Shown here: piece by piece, positions 55,318 to 63,784 of the stretch
How the letters are laid out: each line of letters starts with the position of its first letter
Position numbering within the stretch: position 1 is the first letter of the stretch
DNA from: Flavobacteriales bacterium
GTDB lineage: Bacteria > Bacteroidota > Bacteroidia > Flavobacteriales_D > Crocinitomicaceae
Direction: 5' to 3'
DNA length: 64,000 nt
Assembly (NCBI GenBank): GCA_013373595.1
Contig: JABXHO010000067.1
Coordinates: 1-64,000, forward strand
Made by a program: the position numbers and the translations under genes
Notes under the pieces: model-generated
The model's input: the letters and a program-made list of their open reading frames with translations, nothing else
Databases searched by the model: none
What the model was told of the DNA's origin: nothing

Positions 55318-56492
55318 AGACATTACTATCATACCTATCGATCTTGTTTGTCGGAATACTCATTTCGCATGACGTCTCCGCCTCTGTTTCTGGGTGGACG
55401 CAGAAAGCCAGCTTCGGTGCTGTTGGTCGACACCGTGCTACTGGGATTTCCATCGGAACAAAAGGATACATGGGACTAGGTCACTACAACGGTGCCGGAC
55501 CCAACATCGTTAAAAAGGACTGGTGGGAATACGATCCTGCCACCAATTCATGGACACAACGCGCCGATTATATCGGAAACAATGGAAATGGTAACTACGC
55601 ATGTATTGCCTTTGGAATGGACGAATATGGCTATGTTGGCGGTGGACAAGTAGGAAGTGATCTCAATTTATACCGTTACGATCCCGCAAATAACGAATGG
55701 ACAATGATGGGGCCAATGCCCACACAGTACCTCAACCGTGAAGGGTTTGTGATCAACGGCAAAGGATACGCCATGACAGGCTCTACATTGAGTGAATATG
55801 ATCCATCAACAAATTCGTGGTCAACAAAAAATCCCATGCCTTTTTCTGTATGGTCATGGAATGCGGCGTTTTCAGTTGACGGAAAAGGATACGTGAAGTC
55901 GAACACAACGATGTGGGAATACAAACCATTAAGCGACGAATGGTTAAGCAGAGCTCCATTTCCAGGATTAGCAAGTGCCGGAGGAGCAAGCTTTGTACAA
56001 AACAATAAAGGATATATCATTTGTGGATACAATGGAAGTTTCTCGCAAGTGCAGCGTGAACTGTGGGAATTTGATCCTGCTTCAAACGCTTGGACGCAGC
56101 TTCCCGACTTCCCTGGTTCTTCTCGCCGATTCTGCTCTGCTTTTAGCATCAACAACCGATCCTATTTCGGAATTGGAACCAACGGAACAAACTTCAACGA
56201 TTTTTGGGAGTTCAACGCGAACTTGGTGTACGCAGATCTCAATCAATTGGATGAGGACATTCAATTCTCATTCGGGCCTAATCCATCATCAGATTACATC
56301 CATTTTTCCACTGAAAAACTCGATCAATACACACTTGAAATCTACTCAATCCAAGGAACGCGCGTTCACACCTTGGAAGCGAAGAACGGACAATGTCACT
56401 TCTCACGAAATGGATTGCCCGCTGGAACCTATCTTTTCAAAGTAATTGAAGACAACCAAGTACGACATACAAACCGCTTTATTTTTAACTGA
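55314..56492 (+). CDS. Six-bladed Kelch propeller T9SS cargo, paralogue 2
   Basis: A 392-residue paralogue with the same layout: signal peptide (about 1-23, ending VSAS), six Kelch repeats (to ~305), and a sorting domain (about 320-392, FGPNPSSDY...RFIFN). Its first repeat is nearly identical to that of paralogue 1 (GHYNGAGPNI), showing recent duplication or gene conversion, while blades 3 and 4 are shorter. Overlaps both neighbours (ATGA upstream, TGATG downstream). Confidence 0.9.
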   Translation: MKTLLSYLSILFVGILISHDVSASVSGWTQKASFGAVGRHRATGISIGTKGYMGLGHYNGAGPNIVKKDWWEYDPATNSWTQRADYIGNNGNGNYACIAFGMDEYGYVGGGQVGSDLNLYRYDPANNEWTMMGPMPTQYLNREGFVINGKGYAMTGSTLSEYDPSTNSWSTKNPMPFSVWSWNAAFSVDGKGYVKSNTTMWEYKPLSDEWLSRAPFPGLASAGGASFVQNNKGYIICGYNGSFSQVQRELWEFDPASNAWTQLPDFPGSSRRFCSAFSINNRSYFGIGTNGTNFNDFWEFNANLVYADLNQLDEDIQFSFGPNPSSDYIHFSTEKLDQYTLEIYSIQGTRVHTLEAKNGQCHFSRNGLPAGTYLFKVIEDNQVRHTNRFIFN

Positions 56493-57700
56493 TGAAACAT
56501 CTTATCACATTACTCATCGCTATTATCGGCTTTAGTGCTTTTGGACAAACCGAGAACTTTTGGACAAAAAAAGCAGACTTCACGGGGCTCAAACGAGAAC
56601 GTGCCGTGGCTTTCTCCATTGGTGACTACGGTTATATTGGAACGGGAGTTGATACCTCAGAAACCGTACTCAGCGACTTTTGGAAATACGATCCATCGAA
56701 TGACACATGGACACAAATCGCGGACATCCCCGGAGGAATGCGTAGAAATGCCGTTGCATTCACCATTGGCGATTTCGCCTACGTGGGAACAGGAATGGAT
56801 TCCGTAGTTGCAACTGCTCCTGGCTCCAGTACGCTCGCCGATTTCTGGCAATTCGATCCTAGCACTAATTCATGGACTCAAAAAGCAGATTACCCCGGAG
56901 GGTTTGGAAACGGAATCTATTTTGCCACAGGATTTGCCATCGATTCGAAAGGATATATCTGCTGCGGTAAACGAGGTCCAAACAACTACTCCAATCAACT
57001 TTGGGAATACAAACCAAGCATCGATCAGTGGACACAACTTGCCTCCTTCCCTGGTGGCCTTCGATATCAATTAGCAAGTTTTGTTGTAGGCTACAAAGCA
57101 TACGTAGGATTTGGAACCGATCAGGATTTGTACCGAAAAGATCTTTGGGAATTCGATGCAACGTCGAATCAATGGACGCAAAAAGCAGATTTTCCAGGTA
57201 GTGAACGTTCTTCAACGACTACTTTCACAATTGGTCAACGCGGATTCGTAACACTGGGTGCAAACGGAGGATTCTTGGATGATCTTTGGGAATACAATCC
57301 ATTTACCGATAACTGGTCCGTAAAAGCAAGTTACGGTGGAAGTGCTCGAAAAAATGCCGTAGCATTTGTCGTAAATGGTAAAGCCTACGTTGGAACGGGA
57401 AAAGGATATTCTGGAAAGAAGATGAGTATGCACGAGTATACGCCTGGATCAGTTTTAGGATTAGATCAACACGAAATTGACATCGCGATGTATCCAAATC
57501 CAACAGTAGATGTGGTTCACTTCAACTATTCGAACGAACAGATTGACGAAATTGCGTTGTACTCCATTTCTGGACAACAACTGGCAGCGGGTGCTGGCCT
57601 AAAATCATTGGATGTATCAGAATTCACCAATGGAAATTATCTTGTTGTAGGTCGAAAAGACGATCAAATTGTCTCCTCACAAACTCTAATTATTCGATAG
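56492..57700 (+). CDS. Six-bladed Kelch propeller T9SS cargo, paralogue 3
   Basis: A 402-residue paralogue: signal peptide (about 1-18, ending FGQ), six Kelch repeats with the recurring WTQKADFPG word, then a type A T9SS domain (about 330-402, MYPNPTVD...TLIIR). One base overlaps the previous gene. Repeats 1, 2 and 6 keep the RxxAVAFxIGDxxYVGTG consensus most strictly. Ligand unknown. Confidence 0.9.
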   Translation: MKHLITLLIAIIGFSAFGQTENFWTKKADFTGLKRERAVAFSIGDYGYIGTGVDTSETVLSDFWKYDPSNDTWTQIADIPGGMRRNAVAFTIGDFAYVGTGMDSVVATAPGSSTLADFWQFDPSTNSWTQKADYPGGFGNGIYFATGFAIDSKGYICCGKRGPNNYSNQLWEYKPSIDQWTQLASFPGGLRYQLASFVVGYKAYVGFGTDQDLYRKDLWEFDATSNQWTQKADFPGSERSSTTTFTIGQRGFVTLGANGGFLDDLWEYNPFTDNWSVKASYGGSARKNAVAFVVNGKAYVGTGKGYSGKKMSMHEYTPGSVLGLDQHEIDIAMYPNPTVDVVHFNYSNEQIDEIALYSISGQQLAAGAGLKSLDVSEFTNGNYLVVGRKDDQIVSSQTLIIR

Positions 57701-57701
57701 T

Positions 57702-58901
57702 ATGCTCAAACTATTTACACTACTGATTACATTAACTCCTTTGTGCGGACTTGCACAAAATACTTGGTCGCAGAAAGATTCCGTGAACGGTGCTCCTCGC
57801 TCTGTAAGTTCTGCTTTCATCCTTAACAACGAAGCGTATATCGTGGCAGGACTAGATGAAGAAGGTTTCCGACGAAAAATGTATTCATACGATTACTTTC
57901 AGGATGATTGGGATGCCGAAGAATCGCTCGGAGGAATTAACGGAGCTGGTCTCAATCGTGGTTCAGCTTGCGCCTTCAGCGTTGGACTTAAAGCCTATGT
58001 TTGCTTGGGACAAGGTCAAACGAATGGCTTTTTCAAAGACAATTGGGAATACGACTTGGTGACACAAACATGGTCACAAAAGTCAGATTTTATCGGCGAA
58101 GAAAGAAGACAAGCGGCTTGCTTCGTGATTGATGGCATTGCTTATATCGGAACAGGAATTGCACCTTCAGGTCTCAAAAAGGACTTTTACAGTTATGACG
58201 CCTCAACAAACACGTGGACGCAACTAGGTGATTTTCCAGGCTCCGCGCGAAAAGAAGCAGCAGCCTTTACCATGGGAAGTCAAGGGTTCCTCGGAACGGG
58301 AGACGACGGTGTTATGCTGAACGATTTCTGGCAATTCGAACCATCTACGGAAACATGGACACAAAAAGCCGACCTCCCCGCACTACCGCGAAAGGGAGCT
58401 GTTGGTTGGGGAATCTTTCCAAATGCATACATCTGCGCGGGCGAAGACAACACATTCACTTATTCCGACGAATTATGGGAATACAACTACTGGCTCGACT
58501 CATGGACGCAGCAACCCAGCCTACCTGGACCAGGACGAAGTAACGCGGTCGCATTTGTCCTCAATGGGCAAGGCTTTGTTGGAACAGGATACAATGGTGT
58601 TTTTCTCGATGATTTATACGCCTTTTCACCAACTTTGAGTACAGGAATCGAACTTGACAAGAACGATGTACATATCTTCCCAATTCCTGCTAACGACAAT
58701 GTGAACATAGCTGTAAACGAAAACAATCTTGAATTGACGCTTTCAGGAATGGACGGAAAAATAATCTCCTCAGAAAAACACATTTCGAAAACAGCTAAAG
58801 GGTTCTCCATTCAGCGAAAAGACCTTTCTGCTGGTACTTACCTGATTCGTTTGGCGCGAGAAGGGGAATTTGTTTACTCAGATAAAATCGTATTCAATTG
58901 A
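57702..58901 (+). CDS. Six-bladed Kelch propeller T9SS cargo, paralogue 4
   Basis: A 399-residue paralogue: signal peptide (about 1-18, ending GLAQ), six Kelch repeats (blade 2 with extra cysteines SACAF and AYVCLGQG), and a sorting domain (about 325-399, IFPIPANDN...KIVFN), where the usual YPNP is altered to FPIP. One base separates it from paralogue 3, and its stop overlaps the DUF4907 ATG (TGATG). Confidence 0.9.
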   Translation: MLKLFTLLITLTPLCGLAQNTWSQKDSVNGAPRSVSSAFILNNEAYIVAGLDEEGFRRKMYSYDYFQDDWDAEESLGGINGAGLNRGSACAFSVGLKAYVCLGQGQTNGFFKDNWEYDLVTQTWSQKSDFIGEERRQAACFVIDGIAYIGTGIAPSGLKKDFYSYDASTNTWTQLGDFPGSARKEAAAFTMGSQGFLGTGDDGVMLNDFWQFEPSTETWTQKADLPALPRKGAVGWGIFPNAYICAGEDNTFTYSDELWEYNYWLDSWTQQPSLPGPGRSNAVAFVLNGQGFVGTGYNGVFLDDLYAFSPTLSTGIELDKNDVHIFPIPANDNVNIAVNENNLELTLSGMDGKIISSEKHISKTAKGFSIQRKDLSAGTYLIRLAREGEFVYSDKIVFN

Positions 58902-59347
58902 TGAAAATCGCACCAATTATAGGAGCACTCGTTATCGCTACAGCATGTACTTCTGAACTTGAGAACAAATCAGAAGAAAAAAAGAGCATCGAACCTTCTG
59001 TCGAACTGGAACAGATTTCAGAAGAAGATATTGTAGGTGAAGACCGTTCAGAATCAAGCGGGCAAAATGAAGCTCCAGACCAGGAAGCATCGAAACCGAA
59101 TTCCGCAGAATGGACATTTGAAGTTATTCCCGTTTCGCAAGATAATTGGGGCTATCAATTGTTTCAGAATGGAAAAATGGTCATCAATCAGACGACCATA
59201 CCATCCGTTCAGGGCAATAACGGCTTTGACTCCGCTAAAAAAGCAGAGCGTACAGCCAAGTACATTCTCACAAAACTAGAGAACGGTATTTTTCCACCTA
59301 CGGTGGATCGAAAAGAATTAGAAGAGTTAGAAGTGCTGCGCGATTAA
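58901..59347 (+). CDS. DUF4907 lipoprotein
   Basis: A 148-residue lipoprotein (KIAPIIGALVIATAC, Cys16) with an acidic linker of about 50 residues and a C-terminal DUF4907 domain (about 68-140: WGYQLFQNGKMVINQTTIPSV and NGIFPPTVD). The family is Bacteroidota-specific and uncharacterised. It is the last gene of the Kelch operon, coupled by a TGATG junction, so it may anchor or handle the Kelch proteins in the envelope (inference). Its TAA shares bases with the stop of the convergent 59-residue gene. Confidence 0.82.
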   Translation: MKIAPIIGALVIATACTSELENKSEEKKSIEPSVELEQISEEDIVGEDRSESSGQNEAPDQEASKPNSAEWTFEVIPVSQDNWGYQLFQNGKMVINQTTIPSVQGNNGFDSAKKAERTAKYILTKLENGIFPPTVDRKELEELEVLRD

Positions 59348-59523
59348 GATCCGCATCCTACGCACTCAATATGACTGTCCATTGGACGTACGCCTTTCAA
59401 TTTCATCTCCAAGTTGTGGATTTTATCCTTGATATCCATGTCATTAAACATGTCACCTGTTAATGTTGCTTTTAGCGCGTCAATCTCTTGTTGAAGGTCT
59501 TGGTGTGTTGTCGTTGTATCCAT
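59344..59523 (-). CDS. 59-residue protein ending in CVGCGS
   Basis: A short frame too small for routine ORF calling: it begins MDTTTTHQDLQQEID, contains a helical amphipathic middle (DIKDKIHNLEMKLKGV) and ends in a CxxC motif (DSHIECVGCGS). Codon content and composition are normal for the genome, and the C-terminal CxxC suggests metal or thiol binding. It faces the Kelch/DUF4907 operon, and the two stops overlap. I recall similar small proteins with this tail in other Flavobacteriales, but this needs a search. Confidence 0.65.
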   Translation of the reverse strand: MDTTTTHQDLQQEIDALKATLTGDMFNDMDIKDKIHNLEMKLKGVRPMDSHIECVGCGS

Positions 59524-59886
59524 GGAGTCTTGTTTTTGATTAGTTCAAAGAAAATTATTTTTTCGCTTTTTTTTCGCTCCATGTGAAATAGGTTATTCAC
59601 AAATCAACGTGAATCTCGTGGATAAGTTTTTGATTTTTTTCAGAAGCCCAGATAAACAAAGGAGTTCACGATCAATACATGGTTTAAAAAAAAATTAAAC
59701 AACAAACACGCATCATAAATAATTGAAAATCAACGCTACACACATTCTCACCAACATCATCCAAGCTGCCAAATATCCAGTAAACAAAGGGATTAGCACT
59801 TGCTCAACAAAGAATGATTGTCGAATTCCAAGTACTTTGCCGAAAAAATCCGATTTTTACTGTTCGAGTACCGTAAAACCAATTCA
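59524..59886. other. AT-rich divergent gap with DnaA-box-like words
   Basis: A 363-base AT-rich gap between the 59-residue gene (minus) and the LemA-like gene (plus). TTATTCACA at 59593-59601 fits the DnaA-box consensus TTATnCACA, and CGTGGATAA at 59617-59625 is one mismatch from the reverse-oriented box TGTGGATAA. A poly-A/T stretch follows. With only two words this is weak, and it may be chance in AT-rich DNA. The reading frame of the next gene extends back to a TTG at 59818. Confidence 0.3.
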
Positions 59887-60831
59887 ATGTCCTTTTCCGA
59901 AGAGAAATTTAGAGATCATATCAAACAAGTTGTAAAAGCCACATCGTATGATGCTGATCGTGCCCTTACCCTTGACGAACTGAAAGAGCTTGCCGAAGGC
60001 ATGGGAGTTTCTGAACGCGAATGGAACGAGCTGATGATCAAAGCCGAGCAAGCACTCAACTTGGCCATTGGACATTTGAAAGTGGAAAATTATACCGATG
60101 CGATTGAAACAGCAGAGGAAGCGACTTCCATCAACCCTTATATCAAAGACGGAAATGCGGTGCTGGCTCAGTGCTATTACAAGCTTGCACTCGTCGACAA
60201 AAATGATGAATTGTTGACAAAAGCTGCACACTACGCGCGCATGGAATTGAAAAATGATCCACTCGATTCGACCGCACTGAATGTTCTATCCGCTGTTGAA
60301 GCGATTCAGAAAGAAGGCAAATTTTCAAAGAAAACCATCCGAACCGTTGCCTACGTAATTGGAGCACTACTCTTAATATTCATCGTGTTGTACATGTGTA
60401 CAAGCACCGTAAGCAAGCAAGAGATTCAAACAATAAGCTCTGGAACCGCTGACCAACAAATGCTCCGTTTGAAACGAAACGTGAGTGCGACCGAAGCAGC
60501 CTATATTTCGGCAATTGAACGTAGAAACGATATCGCGTTAGAGTTAATCGGACAAATTGATGATCGTTCCACTCGGAATGAACTCAAAGCGTCTATTACC
60601 GACTACAATTTCGATGAAATCCGTTCCTCAGAGCAACGATTCCGCCTAGCGCTTTCGGATGTTATTTCGGAAATGGAAATTAGCGAGGAAATGAAAGTGC
60701 GTCTTCAAGGTGGCGAAAATAGAATTAACTCCGAACGAAGTCGTTACCAAGCCGCTGTATCTTCCTACAACTCTACACTGGAATCAGGCGATCCAGAAGG
60801 CGATTTTGAACCCATTGAAGCAAAGAAATAA
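59887..60831 (+). CDS. LemA-like membrane protein with N-terminal helical domain
   Basis: A 314-residue protein: an acidic N-terminal domain (about 1-60), two to three TPR-like helix pairs (about 65-150), one transmembrane helix (about 165-185), and a C-terminal helical domain (about 195-290) with an ATEAAYISAIERRNDIALELI segment resembling LemA (AxxxYxxxxxRRxDLIxxL). LemA proteins are often encoded next to TPM-domain proteins, as here: the stop overlaps the next ATG (TAATG). The ATG at 59887 is preferred to a TTG 23 codons upstream. The LemA assignment is moderate. Confidence 0.6.
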   Translation: MSFSEEKFRDHIKQVVKATSYDADRALTLDELKELAEGMGVSEREWNELMIKAEQALNLAIGHLKVENYTDAIETAEEATSINPYIKDGNAVLAQCYYKLALVDKNDELLTKAAHYARMELKNDPLDSTALNVLSAVEAIQKEGKFSKKTIRTVAYVIGALLLIFIVLYMCTSTVSKQEIQTISSGTADQQMLRLKRNVSATEAAYISAIERRNDIALELIGQIDDRSTRNELKASITDYNFDEIRSSEQRFRLALSDVISEMEISEEMKVRLQGGENRINSERSRYQAAVSSYNSTLESGDPEGDFEPIEAKK

Positions 60832-62090
60832 TGAAATTTTCAACACTATTCCTTTTTTTACTACTGACAGTTTTTGCTGTTGGCCAATCTTATGTTAACG
60901 ATGTTCCCAACCCGAAGAACAGCGGAACAAATGGATACGTTTCGAATCCAGATGGCATTTTATCGACTGATGAGGTCGGAATTATTGATAACATCTGTGC
61001 CCAAATCGAACAAAATGATTCTTTTCAAGTTGCATTTGCCGTGCTGAACTCCATTGGTACTGAAGTTCCAAAAGATTTCGCGGGTAAATTATTCAATCAC
61101 TGGGGCATTGGACACGCTGAAAGAGATGACGGGTTACTCGTTCTTTTCGTAATGGATCAACGTAGAATTGAATTTGAAACAGGATACGGAACCGAACAAG
61201 TGCTAACCGATTACCAATGTGTTCAATTGCAACAAGACTATATGATTCCACATTTCAAAAATGGGGATTATTCGACTGGACTCGTTGAAGGAGCCAAAGC
61301 CATTCAACAAGCGCTAAACGGAAAAGTTGTTGATCGGCAAATGACACAATCATTGGAAGAAGAGCAAATAAGCTACGAACAAGAACTTTTGTTCGAACAG
61401 CAGAATAGAAAACGAAACTTGATCATTGGAGTGACTGCTTGGCATGCCATTGGACTTGTCCTCTTTTTAATTGCACTACTCATTGTTCGGTTTCGGCAAG
61501 ACCCGTACGATAAATACAACACGATCAAGTACTTTGGTGTATGGATTTGGGCAGTCCTCTTCCCTATCACTCACATTTTCGTTGTGATTTTTGCTAAAAA
61601 ATTGAAACAACGCTATCGCGACATGATACGCTTCTCGAGCAAAACCGATGAAATCATGCGCAAACTTGGTGAGCAAGATGAAGACGAGTACCTATCGCGT
61701 GGACAAGTCACTGAAGAACTCGTAAAAAGTGTGGACTACGATGTGTGGATCACCGATAAATCTGACGATGTGCTCGTTTTAGCGTATCGACCACTTTTCT
61801 CGAAATACTCTACTTGCCCGAAGTGTCACTTCAAAACATACTTCAAAGTATACGACCGACAAGTGATTGCTCCGTCTTACAGTTCTTCGGGGCAAGGCGA
61901 GCGCAAGCACGAATGTGCACACTGTAAACACGTTAATGTAAAAACCTACCACATTCCTCGCTTACGAAGATCAAGCAGAACTTCGAGCGGTGGAAGCTGG
62001 AGCGGATCAAGTAGTTCTGGAGGCTCATTCGGTGGTGGTTCCTTTGGTGGCGGATCGTCCGGAGGTGGCGGTGGTGGATCGAGCTGGTAA
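60831..62090 (+). CDS. TPM-domain membrane protein (YgcG-like)
   Basis: A 419-residue protein: signal peptide (about 1-18, ending VGQ), a TPM domain (about 30-165, with DGLLVLFVMDQRRIEFETGYG and the following TDYQ), two transmembrane helices (about 200-220 and 235-255), a cysteine-bearing cytoplasmic-side segment (CPKCHFKTYF and CAHCKHVN, two CxxC pairs that may bind zinc), and a Ser/Gly-rich tail ending GGGGGGSSW. TPM proteins of this type are widespread and linked to photosystem repair in plants and unknown processes in bacteria. Pairs with the LemA-like gene. Confidence 0.85.
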   Translation: MKFSTLFLFLLLTVFAVGQSYVNDVPNPKNSGTNGYVSNPDGILSTDEVGIIDNICAQIEQNDSFQVAFAVLNSIGTEVPKDFAGKLFNHWGIGHAERDDGLLVLFVMDQRRIEFETGYGTEQVLTDYQCVQLQQDYMIPHFKNGDYSTGLVEGAKAIQQALNGKVVDRQMTQSLEEEQISYEQELLFEQQNRKRNLIIGVTAWHAIGLVLFLIALLIVRFRQDPYDKYNTIKYFGVWIWAVLFPITHIFVVIFAKKLKQRYRDMIRFSSKTDEIMRKLGEQDEDEYLSRGQVTEELVKSVDYDVWITDKSDDVLVLAYRPLFSKYSTCPKCHFKTYFKVYDRQVIAPSYSSSGQGERKHECAHCKHVNVKTYHIPRLRRSSRTSSGGSWSGSSSSGGSFGGGSFGGGSSGGGGGGSSW

Positions 62091-62122
62091 ATGTTGATCT
62101 TAACGTTCAATTCGGAAATCTT

Positions 62123-62260
62123 TTGAACAAGCAAAGTGATGTGACGAAAACGGTACGAGGTATTATCGAAAGTCTAGAAAATTCCTTCTTTTCGGGCACA
62201 TTGATTACTGGGTTTCTCCCGATTGTAACAGCTTTTGTCATCTCATTACAAGCAAAATAA
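62123..62260 (+). CDS. Possible 45-residue membrane peptide or gene remnant
   Basis: In the gap after the TPM gene the frame ending at TAA 62258-62260 reads with normal amino-acid composition: a charged start (NKQSDVTKTVRGII) and a hydrophobic C-terminal helix (TLITGFLPIVTAFVIS). It has no ATG; TTG at 62123 or GTG at 62141 could start it. It may be a small membrane peptide or the tail of a decayed gene. Confidence 0.3.
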   Translation: MNKQSDVTKTVRGIIESLENSFFSGTLITGFLPIVTAFVISLQAK

Positions 62261-62269
62261 AAAAATCTA

Positions 62270-62295
62270 CCTTTAAACTATCTACCTAGGTATTT
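62270..62295. promoter_or_regulatory. Palindromic operator candidate before pirin gene
   Basis: The perfect 10-bp palindrome TACCTAGGTA (62283-62292) is the centre of a longer imperfect inverted repeat in which 10 of 13 positions match on each arm. It lies 12 bases upstream of the -7 element, where a -33 contact is expected, so binding there would block transcription. MarR- or TetR-type regulators of quinone/electrophile stress often control pirin and nitroreductase genes, but no regulator gene is visible here. Confidence 0.5.
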
Positions 62296-62304
62296 ATTTT
62301 ATTG

Positions 62305-62312
62305 TATATTTG
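62305..62312 (+). promoter_or_regulatory. -7 promoter element TATATTTG for the pirin operon
   Basis: A perfect TAnnTTTG, 24 bases before the pirin ATG. The TTG that would extend the reading frame (62310) is part of this element, so the ATG at 62337 is the true start. Confidence 0.55.
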
Positions 62313-62336
62313 CAGAATCAATTAAAATTGATAGTT

Positions 62337-63056
62337 ATGGCAGCACACATTATAAAGTACCCAGCATCGGAAAGAGGCCACGCTGATCATGGATGGTTAC
62401 AAGCGAATCACTCCTTTAGTTTCGGTCAATGGTACAACCCAAATCGTATGCATTTTGGGGCACTACGCGTGCTAAATGACGATACAGTGGCGCCAGGAAT
62501 GGGGTTTGGAACACATCCTCACGACAACATGGAAATCATTACCATTCCACTTTACGGAACTGTAAGTCACAGTGACAGTATGGGAAATGAAGGATCTATC
62601 CCCGCAGGTGAAGTCCAAGTAATGAGTGCTGGAACGGGCGTTACACATAGCGAGTTCAATAGAAACAAAACAGTTGAGCTAAAACTCTTTCAAATTTGGA
62701 TTATTCCCAACCAGCGCAATGTAGAACCGCGATACGAACAGTTCAAGATTGATCCTTTTTCTCATGTCAATCGCTTTGCGCAACTCATTAGTCCGAACAA
62801 AGACGGTGAAGGCTTGTGGATTCATCAAGATGCCTACATTCATATGGCCACCTTGGAAGAAGGAAAAACGATCGAATACATGGCTAAAGACGAACATCAC
62901 GGACTTTATGTAATGAACATCGAAGGATTGATCTCTGCGGAAGGACATGAACTTTCAGATCGAGATGCATTAAGTGTAGAGGGAAAAGGAAGTCTCACTT
63001 TCGAGGCAAAACGAAACAGTAAATTTATCGTCATTGAAGTACCGATGACATTTTAA
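62337..63056 (+). CDS. Pirin family protein
   Basis: A 239-residue bicupin. The N-terminal cupin has the pirin signature HFGALRVLNDD, GFGTHPHDNMEII and the SGTGVTHSEFN segment with the metal ligands (two His in GTHPHDN, a later His and Glu), and the C-terminal cupin follows at about 140-235. Bacterial pirins of this YhhW type can open the ring of quercetin-like flavonoids and are often induced by quinones. Twenty bases separate it from the nitroreductase gene, forming an operon. Confidence 0.9.
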   Translation: MAAHIIKYPASERGHADHGWLQANHSFSFGQWYNPNRMHFGALRVLNDDTVAPGMGFGTHPHDNMEIITIPLYGTVSHSDSMGNEGSIPAGEVQVMSAGTGVTHSEFNRNKTVELKLFQIWIIPNQRNVEPRYEQFKIDPFSHVNRFAQLISPNKDGEGLWIHQDAYIHMATLEEGKTIEYMAKDEHHGLYVMNIEGLISAEGHELSDRDALSVEGKGSLTFEAKRNSKFIVIEVPMTF

Positions 63057-63076
63057 CAATAGCATAAAAAACAAAC

Positions 63077-63709
63077 ATGAATCAGATAATAGAAGATCTA
63101 AATTGGCGCTATGCGACCAAAAAATACGATCCATCAAAAAAAGTATCGGATAAAGATTTCGAGACAATTAAAGAATCTCTCCGTTTGGCAGCCACTTCAT
63201 ATGGACTTCAAACACTTAAATTTCTCGTTGTAGAAGATCCTGCCGTTCGTGAAAAGTTGAAAACTGCTTCTTGGGGACAACCCCAAATTACAGAAGCTTC
63301 GCACTTAATCATCTTGTGTTCTTACAACGATGTAAACAGCGACCACGTGGATGAATACTTGGAAAATGTTGCTGAAACACGCAACGTTCCAATGGAATCA
63401 ACAGCACAGTATGGCGATTTCATGAAAGCAACCATTTCTCAACTTACCTTGGAAGAAAAATCCATTTGGTCGAGTAAACAAGCATACATTGCTTTGGGAC
63501 AAGCACTTCATACTTGTGCAAACTTGCGCATTGATTCAACACCAATGGAAGGATTTGATGCTAAAGCATACGATGAAATTCTTGGATTAAGCGAGAAAAA
63601 CTTGAAGGCTTCTGTTGTATTAGCCGTTGGGTACCGCCACGAAGAAGATCAAAATCAACATTTGGCCAAAGTACGTAAGCCAAGCGAAGTAATTTTTGAA
63701 ACGATTTAG
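63077..63709 (+). CDS. NAD(P)H-dependent nitroreductase (NfsB-like)
   Basis: A 210-residue FMN-binding nitroreductase with the N-terminal NWRYATKKYDPSKKVS motif (RxSxRxF-type FMN site variant), ATSYGLQTLKFLVV, and a C-terminal SVVLAVGYRHEEDQN tail. NfsB-type enzymes reduce quinones and nitroaromatics with NAD(P)H. With pirin it suggests a quinone/electrophile-detoxification unit under the palindromic operator. A bidirectional terminator follows. Confidence 0.9.
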   Translation: MNQIIEDLNWRYATKKYDPSKKVSDKDFETIKESLRLAATSYGLQTLKFLVVEDPAVREKLKTASWGQPQITEASHLIILCSYNDVNSDHVDEYLENVAETRNVPMESTAQYGDFMKATISQLTLEEKSIWSSKQAYIALGQALHTCANLRIDSTPMEGFDAKAYDEILGLSEKNLKASVVLAVGYRHEEDQNQHLAKVRKPSEVIFETI

Positions 63710-63784
63710 TCTTCCGACTGAGTGAAAAATTGAAAGATTCTAGGATAGAGAGACTGTGAGGTAGAAGAATCATTCAATAAAAGA

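Noticed and set aside
54140-57503. Many 60-150-codon frames in other phases across the Kelch genes
   Set aside because: They repeat with the Kelch motif period, as expected of shadows of a repetitive coding sequence.
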